A stretch of DNA of 64,000 nucleotides from Pseudomonas veronii. GTDB taxonomy: Bacteria; Pseudomonadota; Gammaproteobacteria; Pseudomonadales; Pseudomonadaceae. The stretch spans positions 1 to 64,000 of the forward strand of contig NZ_JYLL01000014.1 of NCBI RefSeq assembly GCF_001439695.1, in the 5' to 3' direction. A model generated the notes under the pieces. It was not told where the DNA came from. It saw nothing but the letters and a program-made list of their open reading frames with translations, and made no database searches. The translations under genes were made by a program, and so were the position numbers. Numbering within the stretch: position 1 is the stretch's first letter; every line of letters begins with the position of its first letter. Shown in pieces: positions 26,539 through 34,896 of this stretch.

Positions 26539-27120
26539 GTGAACATCCAACAAGCAATTCGGCGGTACCGTATTCGACAGGCCGTGGGCTTCTCCTTGAT
26601 GGTCTTCGGGGGGCTATTTTATTTGGTTTCATCGTTGATTTTTCTGCACCATCAAGCAGAGACTCTCGCGAGCACAAAATTTTTTGGGCATTTGGGAGGG
26701 GTTGTGCAAAATTTAGTAGCCGATGTTTACCAGGTCACATCACCCTACATCGGTTTTGTATGGGAGCACGCGCCTACCCTCAGCCAGGAAAACCCGCTCA
26801 GCTATGGAAATTTGCTGTTTTTCGGTTTGCTGGGTGTGATGATTATTGGAAAGCAAATTCTCCTTTCCGCTAGCCAACTCAAGAGGCGTGTTCAGGTTCA
26901 ATTCGAACGTCTTGAGGAAGCTCAGTGGCGCAACTCGATGCAAAATGGAGCAGCCACCCAAGTCAACGCAAATCAGATCGGGCAGATCAATTTTTATCAG
27001 CAGTCTATGCCGCCGTCCCCTAGCGGTGATTGGTGGCAGCGGCCGTTGGGTATTGTTGGTTTGTCTATTATTGGCGGTTATGTCGTCGCGATTTTGGCTA
27101 AATTCACCGGAATGGTTTAA
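26539..27120 (+). CDS. YniB-like membrane protein
   Basis: 193 residues from a GTG with AGAG before it. Membrane segments at about 15-38 and 87-107 and one near the C-terminus (about 168-188), separated by a soluble part with YQVTSPYIGFVWEHAP, similar in layout to E. coli YniB. The linker between the last two helices is Gln/Asn-rich. It sits on the strand opposite to all neighbouring transfer genes and interrupts the transfer cluster, so it is either an accessory (entry exclusion would be a natural guess for a membrane protein here) or cargo. Family assignment moderate, function unknown. Confidence 0.6.
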   Translation: MNIQQAIRRYRIRQAVGFSLMVFGGLFYLVSSLIFLHHQAETLASTKFFGHLGGVVQNLVADVYQVTSPYIGFVWEHAPTLSQENPLSYGNLLFFGLLGVMIIGKQILLSASQLKRRVQVQFERLEEAQWRNSMQNGAATQVNANQIGQINFYQQSMPPSPSGDWWQRPLGIVGLSIIGGYVVAILAKFTGMV

Positions 27121-27131
27121 CACGTCAGCGT

Positions 27132-27155
27132 TACATTTTATTAAATGTATTTTTT
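27132..27155 (+). terminator. AT-rich intrinsic terminator of the YniB-like gene
   Basis: TACATTT-TATT-AAATGTA followed by six Ts, 11 bases past the stop codon. The stem has only A/T-rich pairs, so termination may be partial. It overlaps the stop of the converging gene at 27141. Confidence 0.55.
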
Positions 27156-27872
27156 AAACGTCGCCGCGGTGATGGCTGTCGTTATTCCGAGCATCATCGC
27201 GCAAGGCAAAAAGACGGCCATAGGATTGAGCGAAAAGGGCAGGGACAGATACATGATCCAGGGTACGAGCAGCAGGGGTATCACTGCTCGTTTAGCTCGG
27301 TGATAGACAAAACTGCTTTCTCGCCCGGCTCCAAACTTGCGCAGGTCGCGGCGCATCAAACCATCGACAAAACCGGTGAACGAGGCCAACAAAAATAGCG
27401 GTGTGGCCAGAGCCAAGATGGTTAGGCGCACTACGAAGGTAAAGGTCACATACACCGCCGCCAGTACGAAATCCTCAATGCTCACGTAGAGCTGATTCGC
27501 CCAGCTCCAGAAGCCATTGCCCTGGCCCGAAACCCGCGCCTGCCGGGCAAAATCCTCAAAGCCAGTCTTGACCAGCAGCCACTGATTGAGGAGCTCCAGC
27601 CACTGGACAATTGTTTTCCCAGGCTGTTGGATGAGAAGTGAAGCTTTGAAGTGCTCGCTGAGCCAGCCCAACTCACTGGTTAGCATAGCCTGACTATGCC
27701 GCCAGCCCTGATCACCCCAGAACAGTAGCAGCCCGGCGAACTCGATGAGGATCGAGAACAGCAACGAGGCAATCAGCAAACCGATGATGCGCAGGACTAG
27801 GCTGATCGCCGAGATGATCAATCCCGGACGCTGGATCGGTTGTGGCGGCGTGTTCTGGGTGGAAGTCGCCAT
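27141..27872 (-). CDS. ICE membrane protein (PFL_4697 family, TIGR03747-like)
   Basis: 243 residues with membrane helices near 20-52, 128-158 and 190-235. The block between, with SELGWLSEHFKASLL and QWLLVKTGFEDFARQ, and the FVDGLMRRDLRKFGAGRESSFVYHRAKR segment are family-typical. It lies downstream of traD and upstream of the convergent YniB-like gene. Resembles TrbC/TraD-associated membrane partners of coupling proteins; role inferred from neighbourhood. Confidence 0.8.
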   Translation of the reverse strand: MATSTQNTPPQPIQRPGLIISAISLVLRIIGLLIASLLFSILIEFAGLLLFWGDQGWRHSQAMLTSELGWLSEHFKASLLIQQPGKTIVQWLELLNQWLLVKTGFEDFARQARVSGQGNGFWSWANQLYVSIEDFVLAAVYVTFTFVVRLTILALATPLFLLASFTGFVDGLMRRDLRKFGAGRESSFVYHRAKRAVIPLLLVPWIMYLSLPFSLNPMAVFLPCAMMLGITTAITAATFKKYI

Positions 27873-27962
27873 AGTTCACCCCATTGCGCGCTGCAGAGTT
27901 GATGTGGGCAATACGTCTCCTGGATCGTTTTCTGCTGAATCGAAACCTGTTGTGGGGTAGGG

Positions 27963-30080
27963 CTACCCCACCTGATCCAGATCGAAGTTGGTAGTTGGGC
28001 CGCCACCGCTTGCGCTCCACCATTGCCCCGCCTGCGCGTTATAGGCCGCCCGCATCCGTTGAGTGAGTTCCTGTAGGTCCTTGGGCATGGCGTCGACGTT
28101 GGAGGGTTTTGGCAACGGCATGCGGACTTTCCAGAGCTGCCCACCGGCCTGGAAGGAGAACATTTGCCCCTTGGGCAAACTGACGATATGAGCAGGCTCG
28201 ATCAGCGGCACACTGGTGCTGCTGACACGGTCCTGGGAGGACGAGGTGAAGTCCGTGTTGGCGTCCGGATCGGATGTGTCCGTCGCACCCGACATCAGGG
28301 TCTTGGTCAGCACGTTAACCTTGGGTAACTGCTGGGTGAGCAGTTCAGCGGTGGCGGTTTCGCGCACGCGGAGCATCTGCAGGGTGTTGAAGTTGCCAAT
28401 CACCTGGCCAGCTTTGGCGCGGTTGCCGATACGTGCTTCGATATCGCTGAGGGTCTGGGTGTAGGCGGTTACCTGGATACCGGCGCCGCCACCCTTGTTG
28501 ATCAGGGGGATGAACTCATCGCCCATCAATTCGTTGAACTCATCAGCGTGCAGGTTTATCGGCAGCTTGTCACTGCTGCTGCCTGATGGGGGCAGGCCGT
28601 GGTCAATGCCATGTTTGTAGATGTGGCCCGCGACCGAGACCAAATCAGCGAACATGGAGTTGCCCACAGCGGCTGCGACTTCGGCGTCGGTCAGCGCATC
28701 CAGGCCGACGTAAACGATGCCGCGTTTGCGAATGATCTGCATCCAGTCGAAGATTGGTCGCGGGTCATCTAGGTCGGTGTAGTTGGGGGCCAGCAGTTGG
28801 GCGGTCTTGCCGGTGGTGAGTTTCTCCAGCAGCGGCAGCAGCGAAGCAACGATTTTGTCGAAGTAGGTGCGGTCGTAACGTACTGCCGAGCGCAGTCCAT
28901 CCAGCACCGGATCGAACACCCGTTTCACCGCCAGGTACTGTTCGATGGCCACCACACGCTTTTCGCGTCCCACCATATGCCGGGGAATGTTCTTCTCAGT
29001 GAGTTTGCCTTCCAGTTGGACGATCACTTCCCAGGCTTTCGGATCGGTCTTGGCGAAAAACTGCTGAGCGTATTCGATGAACAGCGCGTCTATATTGACC
29101 ACATGTCGCTGGATCTGCAGGTAGTCTGGGCGCCGGCCCAACTCGATCAAAGCCCGGGCAATGATGTTGACAAAGCGCCAGGCGAACTCGCGAAAGGCTG
29201 CGGAGTTGCCTTCGCCACTGAGTTGCCCAGCGATGCGCGATGCTACCTCCGAGATGCGCCCGAAACGTCCCACCGCGTTGTAACGCGCGGAGATCTCTGG
29301 CCAGCCTAGATGGAAAACATAGAATTCCTTTTCCCGACCGGCCCGTTTGGCTTCGACGTACATGCGTTTGAGCAGGTCGGCATCGCCCTTCGGATCGAAG
29401 ACGATGACCACCTCATGTTCGACGCGGTGAATGTCCTGGGTGATGTACACCTCGGCGAGTCGCGTCTTGCCGACACGGGTAGTGCCCAGCACCAGGGTGT
29501 GTCCGACCCGTTCGCCCAGCGGCAGACTGACTTCCGTTTCGTTGGGCTCGACCCCATGCAACAGAGGCGAGCCACCGACTGGGGGTAAAGGGCGCAACGG
29601 ATTGAAGGCACTGTCCCAGGCGGTGACACGGGCCAGTATCGAGAGCGGAAACGGTGCATGCTCCAGGCGCCGTTCGAGTTCACGGGCCAGCCGGTAGTGG
29701 GTCGGTTGGTCGACATAATGGGCGACCGCCGGATCCTGGGCCTCGACCAAGCGCTGGGTGTGCAGGCGGGTCCAGCGAAAGCCGCGACCCATGAACAAAC
29801 GCTTACGACTGACCGGAATCTGCCGGCTGGTCAGCTCGTAGCGGGGCAGCCGGCGGATATTGCGCCGATAGCGCAACACCTCCCAGGCTTGTCGCAGGCG
29901 GATCAGGCCGAACAGGGTATAGGCCAGCGCCGCAACCTGCCCGATCTCGGGTGACAGGGCCACGGCCCAGGGCGAGTACACGCACAACACCGCGGCGGCG
30001 ATGCAGATTGTTACGGTGTACAACTCGACCGCTGGCCGGAGCTTGGACTCCATCGCATGCTCGGCCATGACCTGACTCAC
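27963..30080 (-). CDS. traD: TraD-type conjugative coupling ATPase (SXT/TOL subfamily)
   Basis: 705 residues. Two or three membrane-near hydrophobic segments occur in the first 60 residues, Walker A LVLGTTRVGKTRLAE near residue 200, VVIVFDPKGD near 228 and Walker B-like INLHADEFNELMG near 517. It links the relaxosome (TraI) to the secretion channel and pumps DNA. The C-terminus contains an Asn/Asp/Ser-rich linker (near 610-640) and ends hydrophilic. Overlaps the upstream TIGR03765-like gene as ATGA. Confidence 0.9.
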   Translation of the reverse strand: MSQVMAEHAMESKLRPAVELYTVTICIAAAVLCVYSPWAVALSPEIGQVAALAYTLFGLIRLRQAWEVLRYRRNIRRLPRYELTSRQIPVSRKRLFMGRGFRWTRLHTQRLVEAQDPAVAHYVDQPTHYRLARELERRLEHAPFPLSILARVTAWDSAFNPLRPLPPVGGSPLLHGVEPNETEVSLPLGERVGHTLVLGTTRVGKTRLAEVYITQDIHRVEHEVVIVFDPKGDADLLKRMYVEAKRAGREKEFYVFHLGWPEISARYNAVGRFGRISEVASRIAGQLSGEGNSAAFREFAWRFVNIIARALIELGRRPDYLQIQRHVVNIDALFIEYAQQFFAKTDPKAWEVIVQLEGKLTEKNIPRHMVGREKRVVAIEQYLAVKRVFDPVLDGLRSAVRYDRTYFDKIVASLLPLLEKLTTGKTAQLLAPNYTDLDDPRPIFDWMQIIRKRGIVYVGLDALTDAEVAAAVGNSMFADLVSVAGHIYKHGIDHGLPPSGSSSDKLPINLHADEFNELMGDEFIPLINKGGGAGIQVTAYTQTLSDIEARIGNRAKAGQVIGNFNTLQMLRVRETATAELLTQQLPKVNVLTKTLMSGATDTSDPDANTDFTSSSQDRVSSTSVPLIEPAHIVSLPKGQMFSFQAGGQLWKVRMPLPKPSNVDAMPKDLQELTQRMRAAYNAQAGQWWSASGGGPTTNFDLDQVG

Positions 30081-30592
30081 TGTCCCAATGAGGTGGCGGT
30101 GATCAAGACGGGGTAGTGCAAAATCTGCAGGCGGGTGGCGATGTCGTTGCCGTTGACCGGCAGGATGGTGATGTCTGGAGCGGCTGCGCGAATTCGGGCC
30201 AGGGCTTCAGTGTCGGCTACTTCGACGGCGAGGCCAGCCGCGCCCATTTCCTGCAGTTCAGCAGCGCGCTGACGCAGCCAAGTCAGCGACAGGGGATCGT
30301 CACCGACCAGAAAAAATGGCCGCAAGCCCGGCATGTTCAGGGCGCGATACGTGATCTGGCCGGGGCTCAAGTGGGGGCTACGGATGGGCAGTATCCAGGC
30401 TTCATCGGCAAACGTGGACAGGTCCGCATGCATGGCCCGATCAGGCTGGATCTTGTTGTTTATTAGCGGCCTGGCAACTTGAAAATGGTGTCGGGTGAAG
30501 TCGCTAGGCTGATCCCCGGCTACGGTCAGTTCCGGCTGGGCGAAAGATACCAAAAGCAGGATGAAATAACAGGCGATGGGGATTCGCTTCAT
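30077..30592 (-). CDS. ICE transfer protein (PFL_4695 family, TIGR03765-like)
   Basis: 171 residues from ATG at 30592 with a signal peptide (about 5-25). The mature domain has LPIRSPHLSPGQI and PFFLVGDDPLSLTWL, conserved features of the family, and ends in a small alpha/beta fold (GLAVEVADTEALARIRAAAP). Periplasmic; ATGA overlaps on both sides with the lytic transglycosylase and traD. Function unknown, required-neighbour of TraD in this ICE class. Confidence 0.75.
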   Translation of the reverse strand: MKRIPIACYFILLLVSFAQPELTVAGDQPSDFTRHHFQVARPLINNKIQPDRAMHADLSTFADEAWILPIRSPHLSPGQITYRALNMPGLRPFFLVGDDPLSLTWLRQRAAELQEMGAAGLAVEVADTEALARIRAAAPDITILPVNGNDIATRLQILHYPVLITATSLGQ

Positions 30593-31137
30593 GGTGGTGT
30601 GCCCTGTTTGAAAGAAACCAGCAACCGTTCGAGTTGCCGGGAAAAGCCGGCGCGGTAACGCGCGGCCGGCGTTCCTCCTGCCGGGCGGTGATATCGGCCG
30701 GCAGCTGATACCCAATCACCGGTGGTGGCGTGATGCTCCTGCAACAGCGCGGCGGTCACGGCGAGATTTCGGTAAGGGTCAAGGGCTTCGCAGGGGCTGG
30801 AATAACGTTGCCCGTGGTAACCCAGGTTGGTTTGTCCAAGACCGACATCGACCCGCTTGGCGTCATGTCGCGCGAGCGCCTGAAGTAAGGCGTGACAGGC
30901 GGCCTGGCGAGTGGCGAAGCGGTAGGGTATTCCGGCGATGTTCAGGGTCCAGGGCCAGGGCAGCAATCGACCACGGACGTGGATACCACTCTCCTGCAGG
31001 GCAATTGCGAATAGCACCATAGAAGGGATGTCGGCGTCATGCGCCGCCAATTGATAGGCCGGAGGCGGAAGTTGGTCGGCCTGGACGGCGAGCACCGTCA
31101 GCACCAGCGCAAGACCACTCAGTCGAGGCGTTGCCAT
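30589..31137 (-). CDS. VirB1-like lytic transglycosylase
   Basis: 182 residues with a signal peptide (about 5-20). MVLFAIALQESG holds the catalytic glutamate of SLT-type transglycosylases; RVDVGLGQTNLGYHG and DPYRNLAVTAALL are the later SLT motifs. It opens peptidoglycan for channel assembly. Overlaps the genes on both sides, so tightly co-translated. Confidence 0.85.
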   Translation of the reverse strand: MATPRLSGLALVLTVLAVQADQLPPPAYQLAAHDADIPSMVLFAIALQESGIHVRGRLLPWPWTLNIAGIPYRFATRQAACHALLQALARHDAKRVDVGLGQTNLGYHGQRYSSPCEALDPYRNLAVTAALLQEHHATTGDWVSAAGRYHRPAGGTPAARYRAGFSRQLERLLVSFKQGTPP

Positions 31138-31838
31138 TGTCCATTCACCTGTTGAAATGTGGCAGGCATTGGCCCCGGGGCACCCAGGCTGAACCAGCGA
31201 CCACGGTCATGGTTCAGGGTGATCTGCCGGCGTTGAACCTTGACGGGATCGATGCCCGCTTGCCGAGCCCAGCTACGGACGCGTTCATCCTCGCCTTGGC
31301 TGCCCACCAGGTAGATATCGAACGCCGTGTCGCTGCTTTGCAGACGCTGGGCTTCGGCGGTACACGCTGAGCAGTGGTCCTCCACAAATAGAGCCTGGCG
31401 CGGCGCGGCCGCTGAGCTGATAGGGGGCGGGGATGCCATGCCCTGGATCGGTAGCAGCCCGGGAAACAGCTTGGTCCAGGCCGCGGCGTAAGCGTTTTGG
31501 TAGGCCAACTCGCGCTCGGCGCGTTTGGCTTCCAGCGCTACCTGTAATTCGGCATAGCGCTGGCGCTCTTGGTCGGTCTGGGCCTCAACCCCGAGCGCGG
31601 TCAACGGATCGAGGTTCGGGCTCCAGAAACCGCGTGGGCCGGATTGGATCTGTTCGAAGCGCGTCCACTCCTGCCCCGTCAGGCCCCAGCTCGCTGCCTG
31701 TTCAGAGTCAGAGCGCCCCAGCGGAGCAGACTGCGTGTCCTGGGTCTGTGACTGTGTCGTGACGGGGTTGCCCATCGCAGCGTCCATGGCCAGTAGCGAA
31801 GCGAGACAGACGACGGTGGGCAGTAGCGCTCTGTTCAT
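31119..31838 (-). CDS. ICE transfer protein (PFL_4693 family, TIGR03759-like)
   Basis: 239 residues with a signal peptide (about 5-23). The middle has WGLTGQEWTRFEQIQSGPRG, characteristic of the family, and a helical Ala/Arg/Glu segment. The C-terminal domain contains FVEDHCSACTAEAQRLQ, a CxxC thioredoxin-like site, and FDIYLVGSQGEDERVRSWAR. A periplasmic disulfide or assembly role is reasonable. 18-base overlap with the transglycosylase gene. Confidence 0.78.
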   Translation of the reverse strand: MNRALLPTVVCLASLLAMDAAMGNPVTTQSQTQDTQSAPLGRSDSEQAASWGLTGQEWTRFEQIQSGPRGFWSPNLDPLTALGVEAQTDQERQRYAELQVALEAKRAERELAYQNAYAAAWTKLFPGLLPIQGMASPPPISSAAAPRQALFVEDHCSACTAEAQRLQSSDTAFDIYLVGSQGEDERVRSWARQAGIDPVKVQRRQITLNHDRGRWFSLGAPGPMPATFQQVNGQWQRLD

Positions 31839-31847
31839 GATCGCTTC

Positions 31848-32519
31848 TCAAGGGAGGTGCACGGTCTGGTCTGGCTGAGCGGCCACCGCGAAGATGGCTG
31901 AGTTCGGCTCCAGCACTTTCAGGTACCAGGCTCCGAGCTGCTCGCCGCTATGCAGCAGCCGAACATCTATGAGAGAGCGACTGTCATGAGGTGCGACTGC
32001 CAAAAAGCGCTCACCACCACGGGATTCGACCCCCAACACCGAGAACGGTGGCGAGAGCGGGACGGGCTTGGGGCGAGCGGTCTTTTTCGGTTTAGTCGCG
32101 GAAGGCGACGGCGGTGGGGGTGATGGCTGGGTCTTGTGCTCCTGGAACTGCTGCTCGACCTGTTCAAGGTGTGCGCGCAGCGCTGTCAGTTCTGCCACGG
32201 TGGCGCGGGCTGCCAGACCATCGCGCAGCTCCTGTATTTCTTGCGCCCACTGATCCAGCATCGGATCGAGGGTATTGGCCTGTTGCTCACTAGTATCGAC
32301 CATCTGCTTCAGGTCTTTCAGCGCGTACTGCAGCTTCTCTTGTGCATCCTTGAGGGCGCTTGAATCATGTTGCAGGGTGTCCAAAGTTTGTCGGTATTGC
32401 GTGTCCGTGCTCTGCAGTTTTGCCATGCGTTGATACTGGTTATACAAACCACCGCTCAGCCCGGCGACCGCCAGGCAAAGGAGCCCGATGATGAGGGTTT
32501 GAAACGTTGAGGCTTTCAT
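31848..32519 (-). CDS. coiled-coil ICE membrane-anchored protein
   Basis: 223 residues. N-terminal membrane anchor (about 8-26), a long coiled coil (30-130, many Gln/Leu/Asp heptads), a Pro/Ser/Lys linker (132-155) and a compact C-terminal beta domain with LGVESRGGERFLAVAP and GAWYLKVLEPNSAIFAV. Resembles pilus-assembly helper proteins encoded beside pilL. Coupled to pilL by ATGA. No confirmed family. Confidence 0.6.
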   Translation of the reverse strand: MKASTFQTLIIGLLCLAVAGLSGGLYNQYQRMAKLQSTDTQYRQTLDTLQHDSSALKDAQEKLQYALKDLKQMVDTSEQQANTLDPMLDQWAQEIQELRDGLAARATVAELTALRAHLEQVEQQFQEHKTQPSPPPPSPSATKPKKTARPKPVPLSPPFSVLGVESRGGERFLAVAPHDSRSLIDVRLLHSGEQLGAWYLKVLEPNSAIFAVAAQPDQTVHLP

Positions 32520-33058
32520 GACCGCGCCTCCGATTGATGGGGCAAGACGGGTGTAATCAGCGCGACACCGGCATCCGTTTTCTGCTGTTCGAAGCAGACC
32601 GAACGGCTGACTTCATCGGTCGTGAGTTGCCAGGCGGGGCCAGCCAGCACTTGTAGCGCGCGGCGCAAAGGGATTGGACCAAGCCGGTAATGGGCTGCAG
32701 GCAGAGGCCGGGTAAACAGCAACTTCACCGACGCAGTAACGGGGCAGAGCGAATAGCCCGAGCGCCGCAATACGTACTGCAACGCATCCTGCACTGAGGG
32801 GTTTAGGCTGGACGGGATGTTCACTTCAATGATTTGAGCGAGAAGATAGCGTTGTTCCGTGGTGGGCTCGGTGCTGACCAGCGTATAGCGGCCATAGCGG
32901 AGTTCTGTCGGATGGTTTCCTTCCGCTGTGTCCCTCGAAAGCTGGGCCCGATTGGAGCCACTGTCGATCTCTGGATGGGTTGGCAATGTATTGGGGATTT
33001 GCGCGGTGCAGGCGCTCAACAAACCCAGCAGGCAGACAGGCGTGAAAAAACGCTCCAT
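32516..33058 (-). CDS. pilL: PilL-type conjugative transfer lipoprotein (N-terminal family)
   Basis: 180 residues with lipoprotein signal LLGLLSACT (Cys17). The mature region has ELRYGRYTLVSTEPTTEQRYLL and VQDALQYVLRRSGYSLC, the conserved core of ICE PilL proteins that connect to the type IV/conjugative pilus system. First gene of the transfer block; its ribosome-binding GAGG is part of a terminator-like hairpin (33061-33102), suggesting control at this point. Confidence 0.8.
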   Translation of the reverse strand: MERFFTPVCLLGLLSACTAQIPNTLPTHPEIDSGSNRAQLSRDTAEGNHPTELRYGRYTLVSTEPTTEQRYLLAQIIEVNIPSSLNPSVQDALQYVLRRSGYSLCPVTASVKLLFTRPLPAAHYRLGPIPLRRALQVLAGPAWQLTTDEVSRSVCFEQQKTDAGVALITPVLPHQSEARS

Positions 33059-33060
33059 GG

Positions 33061-33102
33061 AAAAAACCTCATGACAGATTCAGTGCAAAACCTGACATGA
33101 GG
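33061..33102 (-). terminator. terminator/attenuator hairpin covering the pilL ribosome-binding site
   Basis: Minus strand: an 11-base arm beginning CCTCATG, a 14-base loop, and the complementary arm ending CATGAGG (10 of 11 pairs), directly followed by TTTTTT, then CC and the pilL ATG. It has the form of an intrinsic terminator for the radC-side genes, but its 3' arm supplies GAGG at the right distance for pilL initiation, so it could also act as an attenuator. Confidence 0.6.
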
Positions 33103-33164
33103 TGAAGGAGCAACTCAGTGAGAAAGTTGATTCAAGGCGGGTCGTGTTAACGCTGAACGCGTTG

Positions 33165-33920
33165 CTATTCATCAAAAATAGCGAGCCCATTCAAGACGGC
33201 AGCGTCGGGGTCGAAGATCAACAATCTCGCATCCGCCAATGCCGCCAGGTACAGTACGTTGACTAGGACTTCCGGTGTGCCTGCGTCGAGTTGCTCTTGT
33301 CTCAAGCTTGAATAACGTTTGCCCTCAATGTTCAGCAAGTTTTCGTCCGTCCATGGCGTGCCAATCAGCTTGCAACTGATGCCGCAGCAATCCGGCAACT
33401 CGAAAAGCTCGAACAAAAGGCCGGTTTGCCTCGGAGCGGAGTTACTTGCCCATCCTTCCAGATAGAACATCGCTTCTTCAGGAAGGTGTGCGGTACTGAT
33501 CTCCCAGGCTCGACTGTAGTGCCCCGTTTCGAAGCTCAAGCGATGGACCATGGCTTGGGCTTCTTCCAGGGAGTACAGATCGCCGAGGTGATGCCGCTCG
33601 TTGAGCATGTCGCCCATCACGGCGTAGATCACTTGGCGCACCAACCCGGTGGACTGGCAGCGTTCATCTAATTCATCCAATTCATCCGGAATGGATTGGC
33701 CTTCGCTGATCAAGGCGAAATCGTCATTGAACAGGCAGGTGAACAGTTGCAGCTCATTGTCGGGCAGATGTGCTTGTGAGTCGTGCACTGGTCGAACGCA
33801 GGGAGGGCAGTCGTTTTCGTAGGTGATCAGTAGCAGCCGTTCGATATGAAGGTTGTCGTAGCCGCGAGCAAATGGGGTTGAGGCCATCAGCAGAGCTGGG
33901 GCTTGGTGTGCGGGGTTCAT
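33165..33920 (-). CDS. hypothetical ICE protein (DUF5983-like)
   Basis: 251 residues from ATG at 33920 with GGAG seven bases upstream. Acidic, with NLHIERLLLITYENDCPPC at the N-terminus and FELFELPDCCGISCKLIGTPW later. I believe this belongs to the DUF5983-type proteins seen next to ICE radC genes, but this is from memory. No signal or membrane segment. Placed after radC and before pilL, separated from each by hairpins. Function unknown. Confidence 0.55.
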   Translation of the reverse strand: MNPAHQAPALLMASTPFARGYDNLHIERLLLITYENDCPPCVRPVHDSQAHLPDNELQLFTCLFNDDFALISEGQSIPDELDELDERCQSTGLVRQVIYAVMGDMLNERHHLGDLYSLEEAQAMVHRLSFETGHYSRAWEISTAHLPEEAMFYLEGWASNSAPRQTGLLFELFELPDCCGISCKLIGTPWTDENLLNIEGKRYSSLRQEQLDAGTPEVLVNVLYLAALADARLLIFDPDAAVLNGLAIFDE

Positions 33921-33947
33921 GAGGGTTCTCCAGAATGAAAATGAACA

Positions 33948-33965
33948 AGGCGCCCGAAGGCGCCT
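33948..33965 (-). terminator. hairpin AGGCGCC-TTCG-GGCGCCT after radC
   Basis: Perfect 7-bp stem with a UUCG tetraloop, 8 bases after the radC stop and 28 bases before the next ATG, followed by a T-rich but interrupted tract. Either a weak terminator or a stabilising 3' hairpin. Confidence 0.55.
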
Positions 33966-33972
33966 GTGAGGG

Positions 33973-34467
33973 TTAAAGCCAGCCGTATTCGGCAAGGGAG
34001 AGAGGACGACCTTCACCCACGATGAAGTGATCCAATACACGCACTTCGATCAAGGCCAAGGCCTCCTTCAGCCGTGCGGTCAAGACGCGATCCGCCTGGC
34101 TGGGTTCTGTACAACCCGAGGGATGGTTGTGAACCAAAATGGCGGCCGCAGCGTTATGCGCTAGGGAACGCTTAACGACTTGGCGGGGGTAAACGCTGGC
34201 GCCATCAATGCTGCCGTGAAAGAGGACTTCGAATGCCAGCACCCGGTGCCTGGCATCGAGAAAGATCACACCGAAGACTTCATGCTCTTGTTGCGCAAGC
34301 TGCAGTTTTAGGTAGGAGGCAACAGTGTCAGGCGACGTCAGGATAGGGCCGCGGGCGAACAGCCGACGATCCAGAATATGCTGCGCTTCGTCGATCAGCT
34401 GGTTTTCTTGGACAATGCGATCAGCCTCGAAATCCGAGGTCTCAATCAGTGTAAGTTGGGTGCTCAT
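33973..34467 (-). CDS. radC: RadC-family JAMM protein
   Basis: 164 residues from ATG at 34467 preceded by GGAGG with seven bases spacing. The JAMM/MPN core is visible: EVFGVIFLDARHRVLA with upstream Glu, then LVHNHPSG (H113, H115) and SQAD (D126). The N-terminal HhH part of chromosomal RadC is absent, as usual for ICE and prophage copies (about 160 residues). Its role in mobile elements is unresolved; a DNA-processing or anti-restriction helper is assumed. Its leader carries the GGGG/CCCC element at 34500-34534. Confidence 0.88.
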   Translation of the reverse strand: MSTQLTLIETSDFEADRIVQENQLIDEAQHILDRRLFARGPILTSPDTVASYLKLQLAQQEHEVFGVIFLDARHRVLAFEVLFHGSIDGASVYPRQVVKRSLAHNAAAAILVHNHPSGCTEPSQADRVLTARLKEALALIEVRVLDHFIVGEGRPLSLAEYGWL

Positions 34468-34499
34468 GGCGGTACCTCCGAAGGGAACAATCAGGGGTA

Positions 34500-34534
34500 C
34501 ACGCCCGAGGGGAGTGGTATCCCCCAAGGTGGGT
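34500..34534 (-). ncRNA. ICE leader hairpin element, copy 3 (before radC)
   Basis: Minus strand: ACCCACC, TTGGGGG, spacer, CTCCCC, then TCGGGCGTG, 33-67 bases before the radC ATG. Same block order as copies at 11120, 11583 and 35515; this is the copy whose context matches the published radC RNA motif most directly. Confidence 0.55.
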
Positions 34535-34568
34535 GTGGAGTCTTGGGCGTTAGCAGATGGCGCGCTGT

Positions 34569-34826
34569 TTACAGCCGAGTGAATCGGTGGCGTTGACCGT
34601 GTAGATGTGAACCACAGCCGTCGCAAGGCGATGGAGAAAAGGTTCTTATTCCCCAGCCGGCTTCGGGATCGAAGTCGGCACTGATGGGCATCAACCGAAC
34701 TAGCTCACGATGTATCGCGGCGATGCGTTGTTCGACCTCATCCTGCGAGTAATACAGCGATAAGGTGCTGTAGTCCTCGTAAGCTGTAGCGAACAGGCAG
34801 TCGTCGCAAAGCCAGAAGGATTCCAT
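34569..34826 (-). CDS. small hypothetical ICE protein with cysteine pairs
   Basis: 85 residues from ATG at 34826 with AGGGGA upstream. WLCDDCLFA near the N-terminus and SPCDGCGSHLHG near the end suggest a zinc-binding fold. Preceded by a hairpin (34853-34874) separating it from the STY4534-type gene. No family recognised; such small zinc-ribbon proteins are frequent in ICE accessory modules. Confidence 0.6.
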   Translation of the reverse strand: MESFWLCDDCLFATAYEDYSTLSLYYSQDEVEQRIAAIHRELVRLMPISADFDPEAGWGIRTFSPSPCDGCGSHLHGQRHRFTRL

Positions 34827-34852
34827 AATGGTCCCCTGTGCTGATTGAAGAA

Positions 34853-34874
34853 AAGGCGCTCGACGGAGCGCCTT
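34853..34874 (-). terminator. hairpin after the STY4534-type gene
   Basis: AAGGCGCT-CCGTCG-AGCGCCTT followed by TTC, 23 bases past the stop at 34897. Perfect 8-bp stem; a short terminator or processing hairpin. Confidence 0.55.
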
Positions 34875-34896
34875 GATGAGGAACATCGTGGACTGT

